Source: Vicinamibacterales bacterium
Lineage (GTDB): Bacteria; Acidobacteriota; Vicinamibacteria; Vicinamibacterales; JAKQTR01
Direction: 5' to 3'
Assembly: GCA_025456345.1 (NCBI GenBank)
Contig: JALOKU010000072.1
Coordinates: 1 to 32,313, forward strand
DNA: 32,313 bases
The notes below the pieces were generated by a model. The model was given only the letters and a program-made list of their open reading frames with translations, searched no databases and was not told the origin of the DNA. A program made the translations under genes and the position numbers. Positions 1-9,460 of the stretch are shown here, one piece after another. How positions within the stretch are numbered: position 1 is the first letter of the stretch; each line of letters opens with the position of its first letter.

Positions 1-1
1 C

Positions 2-877
2 CTGCCGCTCGACGTGATGATGGTCTTCACCGCGAACCCGGAGGACTACACCGCGCGCGGCAAGATCATCACGCCGCTCAAGGACCGGATCGGCGCCGAG
101 ATCCGGACGCACTACATGACCAGCCGCGCCGACGCGATGGCGATTACCGCGCAGGAAGCGTGGACCGATCGCGGCGCCGCCTTCGAGGTGCCCCGCTTCG
201 TGCGCGAGGTGGTCGAGGAGGTGGCGTTCCAGGCCCGCGCCGAGCGCCGGATCGACAAGCGCTCGGGTGTGAGCCAGCGCCTGCCGATCAGCGTGCTCGA
301 AACGGTGGTGTCCAACGCCGAGCGCCGGTCCCTGGCCGCTGGCGAGTCGCCGGTCGTCGCGCGCGTCACCGACGTCTACGCCGCGCTGCCGTCGATGACC
401 GGGAAGTTCGAGCTCGAGTACGAGGGCGAGATCAAGGGCGCGGACCACGTCGCCCGCGAGATCATCCGGGCGGCCGTCTCGACGGTCTTCGACGGCTACT
501 TCCCGAACGGCGACCTCAAGGCGGTGTCGCGCTGGTTCGATCAGGGCGGCGCGCTCAGCCTGTCGGACACGACGCCCGCCGACGCCATGGTCGAACAGGC
601 CGCGCAGGTCCCCGACCTGCTGGATGTCATCGACCGCGCGGGCATCCCGCCCGGCGCGCCCGCGCCGCTGGTGGCCGCGGGCATCGATTTCATCCTCGAG
701 GGCCTCTACGCGCAGAAACGCATCAGCCGGACCGACGAGCGCGGCTACCACGGCGCCGAGCCGGCCCGCCGGCCGCAGCCGGACGTGGCCCGTGCCGCCG
801 CCTACCTCGCGCCGGACGACACCGACGAGGCCGAGGAGCGCGGCGCGGGCCGCAAGAAGCGGAAGCAGTACAACTGA
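2..877 (+). CDS. MoxR/magnesium-chelatase-like AAA+ ATPase, C-terminal part (5' end outside window)
   Basis: The reading frame is open from the first bases (codons from position 2) and the first internal ATG is at 14, so the gene starts upstream of the window. The visible 291 residues begin in the sensor-1 region of an AAA+ ATPase (VMMVFTANPEDYTARGKI), followed by ITPLKDRIGAEIRTHY. This is the pattern of ChlI/MoxR-like ATPases, whose Walker A and B motifs would lie in the missing N-terminal part. The rest is a helical lid and a charged tail ending in a Lys/Arg-rich stretch. The VWA gene follows after 19 bases. AAA+/VWA pairs of this kind act as chaperone or metal-insertion machines on a partner protein (family knowledge). 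The actual substrate here is unknown. Confidence 0.8.
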   Translation: MPLDVMMVFTANPEDYTARGKIITPLKDRIGAEIRTHYMTSRADAMAITAQEAWTDRGAAFEVPRFVREVVEEVAFQARAERRIDKRSGVSQRLPISVLETVVSNAERRSLAAGESPVVARVTDVYAALPSMTGKFELEYEGEIKGADHVAREIIRAAVSTVFDGYFPNGDLKAVSRWFDQGGALSLSDTTPADAMVEQAAQVPDLLDVIDRAGIPPGAPAPLVAAGIDFILEGLYAQKRISRTDERGYHGAEPARRPQPDVARAAAYLAPDDTDEAEERGAGRKKRKQYN

Positions 878-896
878 CCGCGGCGGCGAGGGCGTG

Positions 897-2162
897 ATGC
901 GTTATCGCTACACCAAGTACGCGCCGAACCTCATCGACGGGCTCGACATCGACGAGCTGACCGCGAAGCTGTCCGACCTGCTGCTGGCCAGCGGGTTCGG
1001 CGACGGGATGGGCGGCCCCTTCGACGGCGTCGACCGCACGCTGCAGGCCCTGCACGACGCCATCCTCGAGGCGCTCTTCAACGGCGGCGTGCTGAGGCCG
1101 GACCTCTTCGAGCAGCTGTTCGGAAAGACCGCCGGCGGCGGGGAGCAGACCCCGCAGCAGCAGCTCGAGCAACTTGAGGAACTGGTCCAGCAGATCATCG
1201 ACCGCATGAAGGAGTCGGGCTACATCACGACGGCACCCGACCTCGACCAGGCCCGGGCGGAGCGCGCGCAACGCGGCGCCCCCGGTGAGGGCGAGCCCGG
1301 CCACGTCACCTTCGAGGTGACCGACAAGGCCCTCGACTTCCTCGGCTACCGGGCGCTGCGCGACCTGCTGGGATCGGTGGGGCACAGCAGCGCCGGCCGG
1401 CACGACACGCGCGATCTGGCCACCGGCATCGAGGCCAGCGGCGCGCCGAAGGCCTACGAGTTCGGCGACACCCTGAACCTGGACGCGACGGCGACGATCC
1501 TCAACACCGTCCGGCGCACCGGAGGCGCCGGCGACGTGGACTACGAGGATCTGATGGTGGCGCAGGGCGAGTACCAGAGCTCGTGCGCCACGGTGCTGAT
1601 GCTCGACTGCAGCCACAGCATGATTCTCTACGGCGAGGATCGGTTCACGCCGGCCAAGCGCGTGGCGATGGCGCTCTCGCACCTCATCCGCACGCAGTTC
1701 CCCGGCGACACGCTGCACGCCGTGCTCTTCCACGACAGCGCCGAGGAGATCCCCCTGCGCGAGCTCGGCCGCGCGCGCGTGGGCCCCTACTACACGAACA
1801 CACGCGAAGGCCTGCGGCTCGCGCGGCGCATCCTCGAGCGCCAGCGCCAGGACATGCGGCAGATTGTCATGATCACCGACGGCAAGCCGTCCGCCCTCAC
1901 GCAGCCGGACGGGCGCATCTACAAGAACCCCGCCGGCCTCGACCCGTTCGTGATCCGCGAGACCCTCGCCGAAGTCTCCTCGTGCGCGAAGGCCGGCATC
2001 CTCATCAACACGTTCATGCTGGCGCGCGACTACGACCTGGTGGCGTTCGTGCGCCGCGTCACGGCCATGTGCCGCGGCAAGGCGTACTTCACCACGCCGT
2101 TCACGCTCGGGGACTACGTCCTCATGGACTACATGGACAAGAAGACCCGCTCGGTGCACTGA
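897..2162 (+). CDS. VWA-domain protein, partner of the upstream MoxR-like ATPase
   Basis: A 421-residue protein with an N-terminal helical, Gln/Glu-rich half and a C-terminal von Willebrand factor A domain at about residues 225-420. The MIDAS metal site is visible as DCSHS (D237, S239, S241), with a later TDGKPS motif (D328). No signal peptide is seen, so a cytoplasmic location is inferred. The ATG at 897 is chosen because it lies 19 bases after the ATPase stop and opens with [10 protein letters not shown]; the frame extends further upstream but only inside the ATPase gene. The ATPase/VWA arrangement resembles ChlI/ChlD and MoxR/CoxE-type couples. The function is inferred from pairing only; nothing in the sequence identifies the client. 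Confidence 0.82.
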   Translation: MRYRYTKYAPNLIDGLDIDELTAKLSDLLLASGFGDGMGGPFDGVDRTLQALHDAILEALFNGGVLRPDLFEQLFGKTAGGGEQTPQQQLEQLEELVQQIIDRMKESGYITTAPDLDQARAERAQRGAPGEGEPGHVTFEVTDKALDFLGYRALRDLLGSVGHSSAGRHDTRDLATGIEASGAPKAYEFGDTLNLDATATILNTVRRTGGAGDVDYEDLMVAQGEYQSSCATVLMLDCSHSMILYGEDRFTPAKRVAMALSHLIRTQFPGDTLHAVLFHDSAEEIPLRELGRARVGPYYTNTREGLRLARRILERQRQDMRQIVMITDGKPSALTQPDGRIYKNPAGLDPFVIRETLAEVSSCAKAGILINTFMLARDYDLVAFVRRVTAMCRGKAYFTTPFTLGDYVLMDYMDKKTRSVH

Positions 2163-2276
2163 GGGCCCGGGCCGAGGCGACGGCCGCGGGAGTCTCGGAG
2201 TAACATGGCGGGTGCGCCGCCGCCCGTGCGAGTGATGCGGGAACGGCAGCGGCGTGCGCCCCTCCTGAGGTAGACC

Positions 2277-3680
2277 ATGGCAGGTGGATTCCGGCTGATC
2301 GCCCCGACACATGTGCCTCCGCTCGAGCCGGCGTTCCGGCCGGCCGTCCTCGCCAACCGCGCGTTCCGCGAGGAGGTCGCGGCCTCCGGCGCGGGCGTGC
2401 CGCTCGTCATCGCGCTCGAACGGCGTGACGGATCACTCTCGCGTTACGACACGGTGGCGTTTCCCGATGGCCACCCCCGCGCCGATGCCAACCTGGCGTA
2501 TGCCGAGCGCCTGGTGAAGTTCCTGCTCTGGGCTCGCGGCGGGTGGCGGGTCTTCGTCGGCGGCCCGCTGCCGGTGGGGGAGCACATCCGCCGCGTGTAT
2601 GCCGCGGATGGCGCGCGGAGGTTCGACTACCACTTCATGGGCGAGCAGGTGTACGCGCACCCGTTCAAGGTGACGGCCTGTGCCGCGCAGGTAGTGCCGG
2701 CGGCCCGTGAGGCTGCACAGCACCTGGGCCGGCATCTCGACGGCTGCCGGATCGGCTTCGACCTCGGCGCATCCGATCTCAAGGTGTCGGCGGTGGTTGA
2801 CGGCGAGGCGATCTTCAGCGAGGAGATCGTCTGGGAGCCGGTCGAGCAGACCGACCCGGCGTATCACCAGTCGAAAATCCGCCAGGCGCTGACGCTCGCG
2901 ATGTCGAAGATGCCGCGCCTCGACGCGATCGGCGGCAGTTCGGCCGGCGTCATCGTCGACAACCGGCCGATGGTGGCGTCGCTGTTCCGCGGCATTCCGG
3001 CCGGGCGCTTCGGCGAGATCCGGGAGATGTTCCTGCGCTTCCGTGACGAGTTCGGCGTGCCCCTCGATGTCGCCAACGACGGCGACGTCACGGCGCTGGC
3101 GGGAGCCATGAGCCTCGACGACAACGCCGTGCTCGGCATCGCGATGGGATCGAGCGAGGCCGCGGGCTACGTCAATCCCGAGGGCGCGATCACCGGCTGG
3201 CTGAACGAGCTGGCGTTCGCGCCGGTGGACTACAACCCCGGCGCGGCCGTCGACGAATGGTCGGGCGACGCGGGCGTGGGTGCGCTGTACTTCTCCCAGC
3301 AGTGCGTCTTCCGGCACGCGCCGGCCGTCGGCATCGCGCTGCCCGCCGGAGCCAGCAAGGCCGGGATGCTCAAGCACGTGCAGACGGCGCTCGAAGCCGG
3401 GCACGAGGGCGCCAGGAAGATCTGGGAAAGCATCGGCGTGTACCTGGGCTACGGCATCGCCCACTACGCCGACTTCTACGACCTCCGGCACGTGCTGATT
3501 CTCGGCCGGGTCACGTCCGGCCGCGGCGGCGACATCATCCTCGATGGCGCCAAGGCCGTGCTCGCTGCGGAGTTCCCCGACGTCGCGGCGCGCATCAACA
3601 TCCAGCTGCCGGACGAGAAGAGCCGGCGCGTCGGCCAGTCGATCGCGGCCGCGAGCCTGCCGGCCATCGTGCACACGTAG
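2277..3680 (+). CDS. ROK-like sugar kinase with long N-terminal extension
   Basis: 467 residues. The C-terminal two thirds have a ROK/hexokinase-fold ATPase pattern: the phosphate-binding motif FDLGASDLK (D162) and the likely catalytic aspartate in ANDGDVTALAG (D268), then Gly-rich AMGSSEAAGY. About 155 residues precede the kinase core and match nothing I recognise. Typical ROK kinases are near 300 residues, so this is an extended form. I do not see the CxCGxxGC zinc motif common in ROK proteins. The downstream nagA starts 19 bases after the stop, suggesting co-transcription and a role phosphorylating an amino sugar such as GlcNAc (inference). The start is supported by a GAGG about 7 bases upstream. 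Glucokinase is an alternative. Confidence 0.72.
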   Translation: MAGGFRLIAPTHVPPLEPAFRPAVLANRAFREEVAASGAGVPLVIALERRDGSLSRYDTVAFPDGHPRADANLAYAERLVKFLLWARGGWRVFVGGPLPVGEHIRRVYAADGARRFDYHFMGEQVYAHPFKVTACAAQVVPAAREAAQHLGRHLDGCRIGFDLGASDLKVSAVVDGEAIFSEEIVWEPVEQTDPAYHQSKIRQALTLAMSKMPRLDAIGGSSAGVIVDNRPMVASLFRGIPAGRFGEIREMFLRFRDEFGVPLDVANDGDVTALAGAMSLDDNAVLGIAMGSSEAAGYVNPEGAITGWLNELAFAPVDYNPGAAVDEWSGDAGVGALYFSQQCVFRHAPAVGIALPAGASKAGMLKHVQTALEAGHEGARKIWESIGVYLGYGIAHYADFYDLRHVLILGRVTSGRGGDIILDGAKAVLAAEFPDVAARINIQLPDEKSRRVGQSIAAASLPAIVHT

Positions 3681-3699
3681 CAAGCGCGGAGCAAGACCC

Positions 3700-4866
3700 A
3701 TGCTGCACATCGTGAACGCCACCATCCACTCGCCGGGCCGTGTCATCTCGCGCGGCTCGGTGGCCGCGGACGGTTCCCGCATCGTCGCGGTCGGTCCCGC
3801 TGGCGAGGTGCCGGTGGCGAGCGGCGCGACGGTCATCAACGCGGCCGGATCGATCCTCGTACCTGGCTTCATCGACCTTCAGCTCAACGGCGCGTTTGGC
3901 GACGACTTCACCGCCAATCCGGAGACCATCTGGCGCGTGGCCGAAGGGCTCCCGAGATACGGCGTCACCGCGTTCCTGCCGACGATCATTACCTCGCCGC
4001 TCGAGCAGGTTGAGGCCGCGATGCGCGTTGTCGCCGGCGGGCGGCCGAAGGCCTTTCGAGGCGCACTGCCGCTCGGCGTCCACGCGGAGGGCCCGTTCCT
4101 CAATCCGAAGAAGAAGGGCGCCCACAACCCGCGGCACCTGCGTCTGCCGGCCGCTGCGGACACGGCCGGCTGGTCGGCCGACGCCGGCATGCGCCTGTTG
4201 ACGATGGCGCCGGAATTGCCAGGGGCGCTGGACGTGATTCGGACGCTTGTCGCCCGCGGCGTGGTCGTCAGCACGGGCCACTCGATGGCGACCTTCGAAG
4301 AGGCCGTCGCTGGATTCGACGCCGGCGCCAGGTACGGCACGCACCTCTTCAACGCGATGCCCTCGCTTGGCCACCGCGATCTGGGCCTGCCCGGCGCGCT
4401 GCTGGCGGACGGCCGGATGACGGTCGGTTTCATCGCCGACGGCATCCATACCCACCGGGCGATCGTCGACCTGGTGTGGCGGATGCTCGGTCCGAAGCGG
4501 TTGAACCTCGTCACCGACGCCATGGCCGCGCTGGGCATGCCTGCAGGACGGCACCGCCTCGGCGAATACGACGTCATCGTCGATGCCACGAGCTGCCGGC
4601 TCGACGACGGGACGCCGGCGGGCTCCGTCCTCGCCGGCAGCATTCTCGAGATGGACCAGGCGCTGCGCAATCTCGTCGAGATTACCGGCTGCCCGCTCGG
4701 CGAAGCGCTCGAGACGATGACGACGACGCCGGCGAAACTGCTGGGGCTGGACGGGGAGCGCGGCCGGATTGCGCCCGGCTTCGTGGCCGACATGGTCCTG
4801 CTTTCGCCCGATCTGCGCGTGCAGACGACGATCGCCTCCGGTGAAATCGCCTACACCGCCGTCTGA
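3700..4866 (+). CDS. nagA: N-acetylglucosamine-6-phosphate deacetylase
   Basis: 388 residues, the usual length for NagA, which converts GlcNAc-6-phosphate to glucosamine-6-phosphate and acetate in the cytoplasm. Motifs in order: PGFIDLQLNGAFGDDF near the N terminus; the metal-ligand loop HAEGPFLNPKKKGAH (H128, E130); STGHS (H194); THLFNAM (H215); IADGIHTH; and the catalytic aspartate in LVTDAM (D273). The C terminus returns to the small beta domain (GRIAPGFVADMVLL), as in the amidohydrolase superfamily. The start at 3700 follows the ROK kinase stop by 19 bases. Together they could feed amino sugars from peptidoglycan or chitin into glycolysis. No glucosamine-6-phosphate deaminase is in the window. 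Confidence 0.93.
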   Translation: MLHIVNATIHSPGRVISRGSVAADGSRIVAVGPAGEVPVASGATVINAAGSILVPGFIDLQLNGAFGDDFTANPETIWRVAEGLPRYGVTAFLPTIITSPLEQVEAAMRVVAGGRPKAFRGALPLGVHAEGPFLNPKKKGAHNPRHLRLPAAADTAGWSADAGMRLLTMAPELPGALDVIRTLVARGVVVSTGHSMATFEEAVAGFDAGARYGTHLFNAMPSLGHRDLGLPGALLADGRMTVGFIADGIHTHRAIVDLVWRMLGPKRLNLVTDAMAALGMPAGRHRLGEYDVIVDATSCRLDDGTPAGSVLAGSILEMDQALRNLVEITGCPLGEALETMTTTPAKLLGLDGERGRIAPGFVADMVLLSPDLRVQTTIASGEIAYTAV

Positions 4867-4867
4867 T

Positions 4868-4893
4868 TGGGGTCAGGCCCGGGTCTGACCCCA
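4868..4893. terminator. Palindrome between convergent stop codons (copy 1)
   Basis: A 26-base inverted repeat, half-site TGGGGTCAGGCCC against GGGTCTGACCCCA, with a single G-T (wobble-compatible) mismatch. It fills nearly all of the space between the nagA stop (4864-4866) and the peptidase stop (4894-4896, reverse strand). It would form a hairpin in transcripts from either side, so a bidirectional terminator or mRNA 3'-end protector is inferred. There is no T-tract. Related copies are at 25528-25553 and 28443-28472. Confidence 0.65.
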
Positions 4894-7800
4894 CTACTGC
4901 CTGTCGACGGTGATGTAGTAGAGGTCCATAGCGACCTGGAGGTTGTCCTTCGGGAGGGTCCAGGGCATCGTCTGCCACTCGGCGGTCGGCCGGATGGTCT
5001 TCCAACTGGCCGTCGTGCCCACCTTTACCGGCATGGCGAACCCGGGCGCGTCCGCTTGCCAGCGGTAGGACAGCGACCCGCCGGCGTCCGGGAACTTCAG
5101 CTCCAGGACGGGAATCGCCGCGTGCCTGAGGTACTGCTCGAAGACCGGCGCCAGGTCCCCGCCGGCCGCCTTGCCGAAGAACGCCACGACGTCGGCCGTC
5201 GCAATCGTCTTGTACTTGAAGCGGTCGTAGAACGCGCGGACGATTCGCCACCACCGCCCGTCGTCGTCCACGACCGACCGCAGCGTGTTGATGAAGAGCG
5301 CGCCCTTGAAGTACATGTCCTGGGGCGGCACGCGGTTGACCCCGCACGGCGACACGATCGGTTCACGGTTGCGGACCTTGTTCTTGTACCCGTTGAGGTA
5401 CGTGAGCGCGTCGGTCTTGCCGAACACGTGCTCGACGTAGACGCCCTCGGCGTAGGTGCCCCAGGCCTCGTGAATCCACTCGTCGCACACGTCGCTCGCG
5501 GTGACGGCGTTGCCGAACCACTCGTGGGCGCTCTCGTGGACGATGATGAAGTCGAACTTCGTGCTGATGCCGACGCCGGTCCAGTCGCGCTCGAGATAGC
5601 CGTTGGCGAAGCGGTTGCCGTAGGTCACCGCGCTCTGGTGCTCCATGCCCGAGTAGGGCACCTCGATCAGCTTGTAGCCGTCCTTCCGGAACGGGTAGGG
5701 GCCGAAGTACTTCTGGAACGCCTGCATCATGGCTTTCGCCTGGGCGAACTGCACCCGGGCCTTCTCGAGGTTCTCCGGCAGGCAGTAGAAATCGAGCACC
5801 TGCCCGTCGACCTCGTCCGTGAAGTGCGTGTAGTGGCCGATGTTCAGCGACACGCTGTAGCTGTTGATCGGGTACTGGATGTGCCAGTCCCAGCGCGTGT
5901 AGCCATCGCCCAGGTCGGTCTTGCCGAGGAACTTCCCGTTCGACACGTCCACGAGGCCGTTCGGAATCGCCACGCGGAGGTGCATCTGCTCGACCTCGTC
6001 GCGGTACTGGTCCTTGTTCGGCCACCAGACGCTGGCGCCGACGTGCTGGCAGGCGGTGTTGATCCACGGCCTCCCGGCGGGGTCCGTGCGGAAGGCGATG
6101 CCGCCGAAGCGCCCGCTCTGAGGCGGGCTCCCGGAATAGCGGAACGCCATCTCGTAGATGCGGCCCCTCTTCAGGGGTTCCGGGAAGTCCACGAACACGG
6201 CGTTGAACTCGCGCTCGTATTTCAGGTCGCGCGCGCCGAGGGTGATGCCGTCGATCTGCAGGTTGGCGAAGAGGTCGAGCTGGATTCGCGAGTCGTCCTC
6301 GAGCATGCGGAAACGAATCGTGTTGGTGCCGCTGATGAACTTCTTCACCGGATCGACGCGAACGTCGAGGTCATACGACAGGAGGTCGTTGTTGGACCGG
6401 TACCGGCCGTAAGCGCCACGCACGATGTCCGCCGGCGTGGGCTCCGCCGGAACGGGCGGGCGCTCGGGCGCGGTCGACCCTCCCATCTGGCCCGCCGGAC
6501 ACCCGGGCATGCGGAACGCGCCAATCCTCGTCGAATAGGCCGTCGAGCCCTTCCGCAGATAGTCGCCGACGTACCAGATGGTGCAGTCGTCGGCCGGGTC
6601 CACCGCGGTCTGCGTGTAGTCCTCCCAGCGCATCGCGGGCTGGGACGCCTCGCCCTCGGCCAGCACGGCTTCGCGCAGCGTCAGCCGGCCCGGCGGATCG
6701 TCCGCCAGGCGCGCGGCGAACCGCTGGCCGGCGAAGTGCGGCGTCCCGCCGAAGGAGTATCCGATGCCGATGTTGCCGCGGGCGTCCATGGCCGGGCTCG
6801 CCATCCAGCGGAAGAAGCCGTCGGGCGCGTACGTGCCCTGCTGGAACAGGCTCACGCGGCGCTGCGGATCAACCCGGAACTCGTACCAGCGGACGCCTCC
6901 GCCTCCCGCCGTCGTGTTCACCGAGTGGACGGCCACGATCGACTCGCGATCGTCGATCCGGCGGTAGACGAGGCGCGACATGATCTTGTCGCCCTGCGCG
7001 TCCAGCCGCTTCTCAGTGCCCGGCTGCGGCACGCAATTGGTCAACTGCCCGTCACAGAGGTAGCGATAGGGTGCGACGGGGATCTTCTCCGGTCCGGTGA
7101 TCGCCGTCTTCCCGGGGTCGGACCAGTCGACGTGAAACTGCCACACGTCGATGTGGGCCGCCTCGAACTGCTTCCGCAGCTGCACGCCACCGGCCGCCAT
7201 CATCACGTTGGGCGCGCCGGCGGGCGGCACCGCCTTGCCATCGACATCCGCGTTGTTCAGGAACCCCACGTTGTTCAGGACGATGCACTGCTCGGCGGCC
7301 GGCTCGCCGCGCAGCATCTTCGCCCGATCGGCGACGCACGCGTGCTTCTGCGTCGCGATGGTCTCGGAGATCGGATCGTCTCCCGTGCTGGTCGGCACGT
7401 AATAACCGTCGGGCCAGATGGCCGGCCGCGGATAGTCGGGGAACAGCGGCCGCAGGAACTCGTACCGGTAGTACGGCCCGAACGGGTCTGGCCCGGTGCT
7501 GACGGCGTAGCACATCGAATACGGGCCCTGCGGCGCCGGCGGCCGGGCAGCCGCCTGTACGGGGCCGGCCTGCCCGCCTGGCGCGGGCGGCGCCGCAACC
7601 GGGACGGCCGGCGCCACGAGCCATGCCGCCGGCCCGGGTTGGTCCGGGCGCCCAGGCGGGCTCAGATACACGCGGCCCGCGTCGGCCCAGTCGGCGGGCT
7701 GATCGGGTCTCGCCTCGGCCCGCCTGAAGGTCGGCATCACGATCAGCCAGCGGTCGGCGAGCTGGTCGTAGCGGACCACTGCGTCGCCGTTGTTCATGGC

Positions 7801-8226
7801 CTCGCACGCGCCGCCGAAACCCTTGAACACGTTGTTCGTGTTGACCGGCCCGTACAGCACGCGTCCCGTCGAGTCGTACTTCCGCCCCTTCTTCGCGAAA
7901 ACCGCCATCTTCGAGTTCACGGTCTGCACGATGTGATCCGGGCCGACCGCGAGGCTGTTGTCAGACGGGCTGCGAAGCGCGGCGGTGCCTTGCGGGCCCT
8001 CGAAGCCCACGCCGAGGCCGGCAAAGCTCTCCGCGATGATCGCCGCCGGACGATCGCCTGGAGCCGTCTGCTCGACGGCGGCCGAACCGGCAGGAACCGT
8101 GATCACCGGAGGCACGACCGGCTCCTGCGGCTGCTGCGCCTCAACCAGCGTCCGGCCGCCGGGCCAGGCCGCCGCAACGAGGCAGGCGAACGCGACAGGC
8201 AGGACGAATCGGGCACGCGACGTCAT
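4894..8226 (-). CDS. Secreted M1-family metallopeptidase with extra N-terminal domain
   Basis: 1110 residues from the ATG at 8226; this start gives a clean signal peptide (MTSRARFVLPVAFACLVAAAW) and has a GAGCGGAG sequence upstream. Residues about 60-575 form a domain I do not recognise as a peptidase. It has repeated Trp/Tyr/Gly-rich segments (DNSLAVGPDHIVQTVNSKM, WYEFRVDPQ, RWEDYTQTAVDPADD), suggesting a beta-propeller-like or carbohydrate-binding-like fold. A Pro-rich linker leads to the M1 domain (about 597-1110): beta-sandwich, GMEH substrate motif, and the zinc site HESAH (H897, E898, H901) with the third ligand E920 in WIHEAWGTYAEG, exact HExxH-x18-E spacing. The role is extracytoplasmic removal of N-terminal residues from peptides. 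It is probably monocistronic and convergent with nagA. Confidence 0.87.
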   Translation of the reverse strand: MTSRARFVLPVAFACLVAAAWPGGRTLVEAQQPQEPVVPPVITVPAGSAAVEQTAPGDRPAAIIAESFAGLGVGFEGPQGTAALRSPSDNSLAVGPDHIVQTVNSKMAVFAKKGRKYDSTGRVLYGPVNTNNVFKGFGGACEAMNNGDAVVRYDQLADRWLIVMPTFRRAEARPDQPADWADAGRVYLSPPGRPDQPGPAAWLVAPAVPVAAPPAPGGQAGPVQAAARPPAPQGPYSMCYAVSTGPDPFGPYYRYEFLRPLFPDYPRPAIWPDGYYVPTSTGDDPISETIATQKHACVADRAKMLRGEPAAEQCIVLNNVGFLNNADVDGKAVPPAGAPNVMMAAGGVQLRKQFEAAHIDVWQFHVDWSDPGKTAITGPEKIPVAPYRYLCDGQLTNCVPQPGTEKRLDAQGDKIMSRLVYRRIDDRESIVAVHSVNTTAGGGGVRWYEFRVDPQRRVSLFQQGTYAPDGFFRWMASPAMDARGNIGIGYSFGGTPHFAGQRFAARLADDPPGRLTLREAVLAEGEASQPAMRWEDYTQTAVDPADDCTIWYVGDYLRKGSTAYSTRIGAFRMPGCPAGQMGGSTAPERPPVPAEPTPADIVRGAYGRYRSNNDLLSYDLDVRVDPVKKFISGTNTIRFRMLEDDSRIQLDLFANLQIDGITLGARDLKYEREFNAVFVDFPEPLKRGRIYEMAFRYSGSPPQSGRFGGIAFRTDPAGRPWINTACQHVGASVWWPNKDQYRDEVEQMHLRVAIPNGLVDVSNGKFLGKTDLGDGYTRWDWHIQYPINSYSVSLNIGHYTHFTDEVDGQVLDFYCLPENLEKARVQFAQAKAMMQAFQKYFGPYPFRKDGYKLIEVPYSGMEHQSAVTYGNRFANGYLERDWTGVGISTKFDFIIVHESAHEWFGNAVTASDVCDEWIHEAWGTYAEGVYVEHVFGKTDALTYLNGYKNKVRNREPIVSPCGVNRVPPQDMYFKGALFINTLRSVVDDDGRWWRIVRAFYDRFKYKTIATADVVAFFGKAAGGDLAPVFEQYLRHAAIPVLELKFPDAGGSLSYRWQADAPGFAMPVKVGTTASWKTIRPTAEWQTMPWTLPKDNLQVAMDLYYITVDRQ

Positions 8227-8401
8227 CGAGATACTCCGCTCAAGACAGGTGACCCATTCTGGCACACCCACGCACCGGTCCGGTCCCGCGCCGGCAGGCG
8301 GCCATGCACGGCCTGTCACGCGCCTGTCGTATCATGGGGCGCCGCAGCCCGCTCCGCCCGTGCGGTTCGAGCGCGACTGACGGCTCCCGCCCGGAGGACT
8401 C

Positions 8402-9460
8402 ATGCGCATCGATTTGCGAAGTGATACGGTCACCGTCCCCACGCCGGCGATGCGCCAGTCCATGGCGGACGCCGAAGTCGGCGACGACGTGTTTGGTGAT
8501 GATCCGACGGTCAACCGGCTGGAGACGCTCGCGGCCGAGACGACCGGAAAGGAAGCCGCGGTGTTCGTCGCCAGCGGCACGATGGGCAACCTCGCGTCGC
8601 TGCTCGCGCACTGCGGCCGCGGCCGCGACGTCATCCTCGGCGACGAGTCGCACATCTACCATTACGAGAATGGCGGGGCGTCGGCGCTGGGTGGCCTCGT
8701 GTTCCGCCCGGTCCGGACCAATGCCGACGGCACGCTGCCGCTCGATGCCCTTCGGGCCGCGATCCATCTTCCGGCCCACAACTACCACTACTACCACTAC
8801 ACACGGCCGGGCGTGATCTGCCTCGAGAACACGCACAACCGCTGCGGAGGCCGGATTGTGTCGCCCGAGCACTTCGCCAAGGTCGCTGCCATCGCCGCCG
8901 AGCACCAGTTGCCCATTCATCTCGACGGTGCGCGGCTCTTCAACGCCGCCGTCGCTGCCGGACGCCCGGTGGCCGACTGGACGCGGCACGTGTCCTCGGT
9001 CCAGTTATGCCTGTCGAAGGGCCTGTCCGCGCCGGTCGGCTCGCTCATCTGCGGATCCGCCGCCTTCGTCGACGAGGCGCGGCGGATGCGCAAGATCCTC
9101 GGCGGCGGCATGCGCCAGGCCGGCGTCATCGCGGCGCCCGGCATCATCGCGCTCACCGAGATGGTGGGCCGGCTGGCCGACGATCACCGCAACGCCAGGA
9201 TTCTGGCCGACGGCATCGCGGCGCTCCCGGGCGTCGTCCTCGACCCGCCCGAGGTCGACACCAACATCGTCGTGTTCCGCATGCCCGCGGTGGCGCAGGC
9301 CGAGGCACTTGAAGAGGCGCTCGGGCGGGCGGGCGTGCTCGTATCGAACTTCGGCGGCGGCCGCCTGCGCGTGGTGACCCACGACGGCATCACCGAGGCC
9401 GACTGCCGCGCCGCCGTCGACGTCATGGCGCGGGTGTGGGAGGACACATGCGGCACCTGA
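8402..9460 (+). CDS. ltaE: Low-specificity L-threonine aldolase
   Basis: 352 residues, PLP-dependent fold-type I enzyme cleaving L-threonine/allo-threonine to glycine and acetaldehyde in the cytoplasm. It opens with the signature MRIDLRSDTVTVPTPAMR and has GDDVFGDDPTVNRLE. The PLP-ring aspartate lies in HLDGARLFNAA (D175) and the Schiff-base lysine in CLSKGLSAPVGS (K206). An ideal Shine-Dalgarno (GGAGGA) sits just before the ATG. An unusual His/Tyr-rich stretch (HNYHYYHY) occurs at about residues 126-133, where related enzymes have a short loop. The gene overlaps the next one by 13 bases, implying translational coupling. Confidence 0.92.
   Translation: MRIDLRSDTVTVPTPAMRQSMADAEVGDDVFGDDPTVNRLETLAAETTGKEAAVFVASGTMGNLASLLAHCGRGRDVILGDESHIYHYENGGASALGGLVFRPVRTNADGTLPLDALRAAIHLPAHNYHYYHYTRPGVICLENTHNRCGGRIVSPEHFAKVAAIAAEHQLPIHLDGARLFNAAVAAGRPVADWTRHVSSVQLCLSKGLSAPVGSLICGSAAFVDEARRMRKILGGGMRQAGVIAAPGIIALTEMVGRLADDHRNARILADGIAALPGVVLDPPEVDTNIVVFRMPAVAQAEALEEALGRAGVLVSNFGGGRLRVVTHDGITEADCRAAVDVMARVWEDTCGT

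Noticed and set aside
4867-8424. A 1185-codon open frame on the + strand
   Set aside because: It is antisense to the M1 peptidase; its Arg/His/Val-rich product matches no family, a usual artefact of very GC-rich codon third positions.
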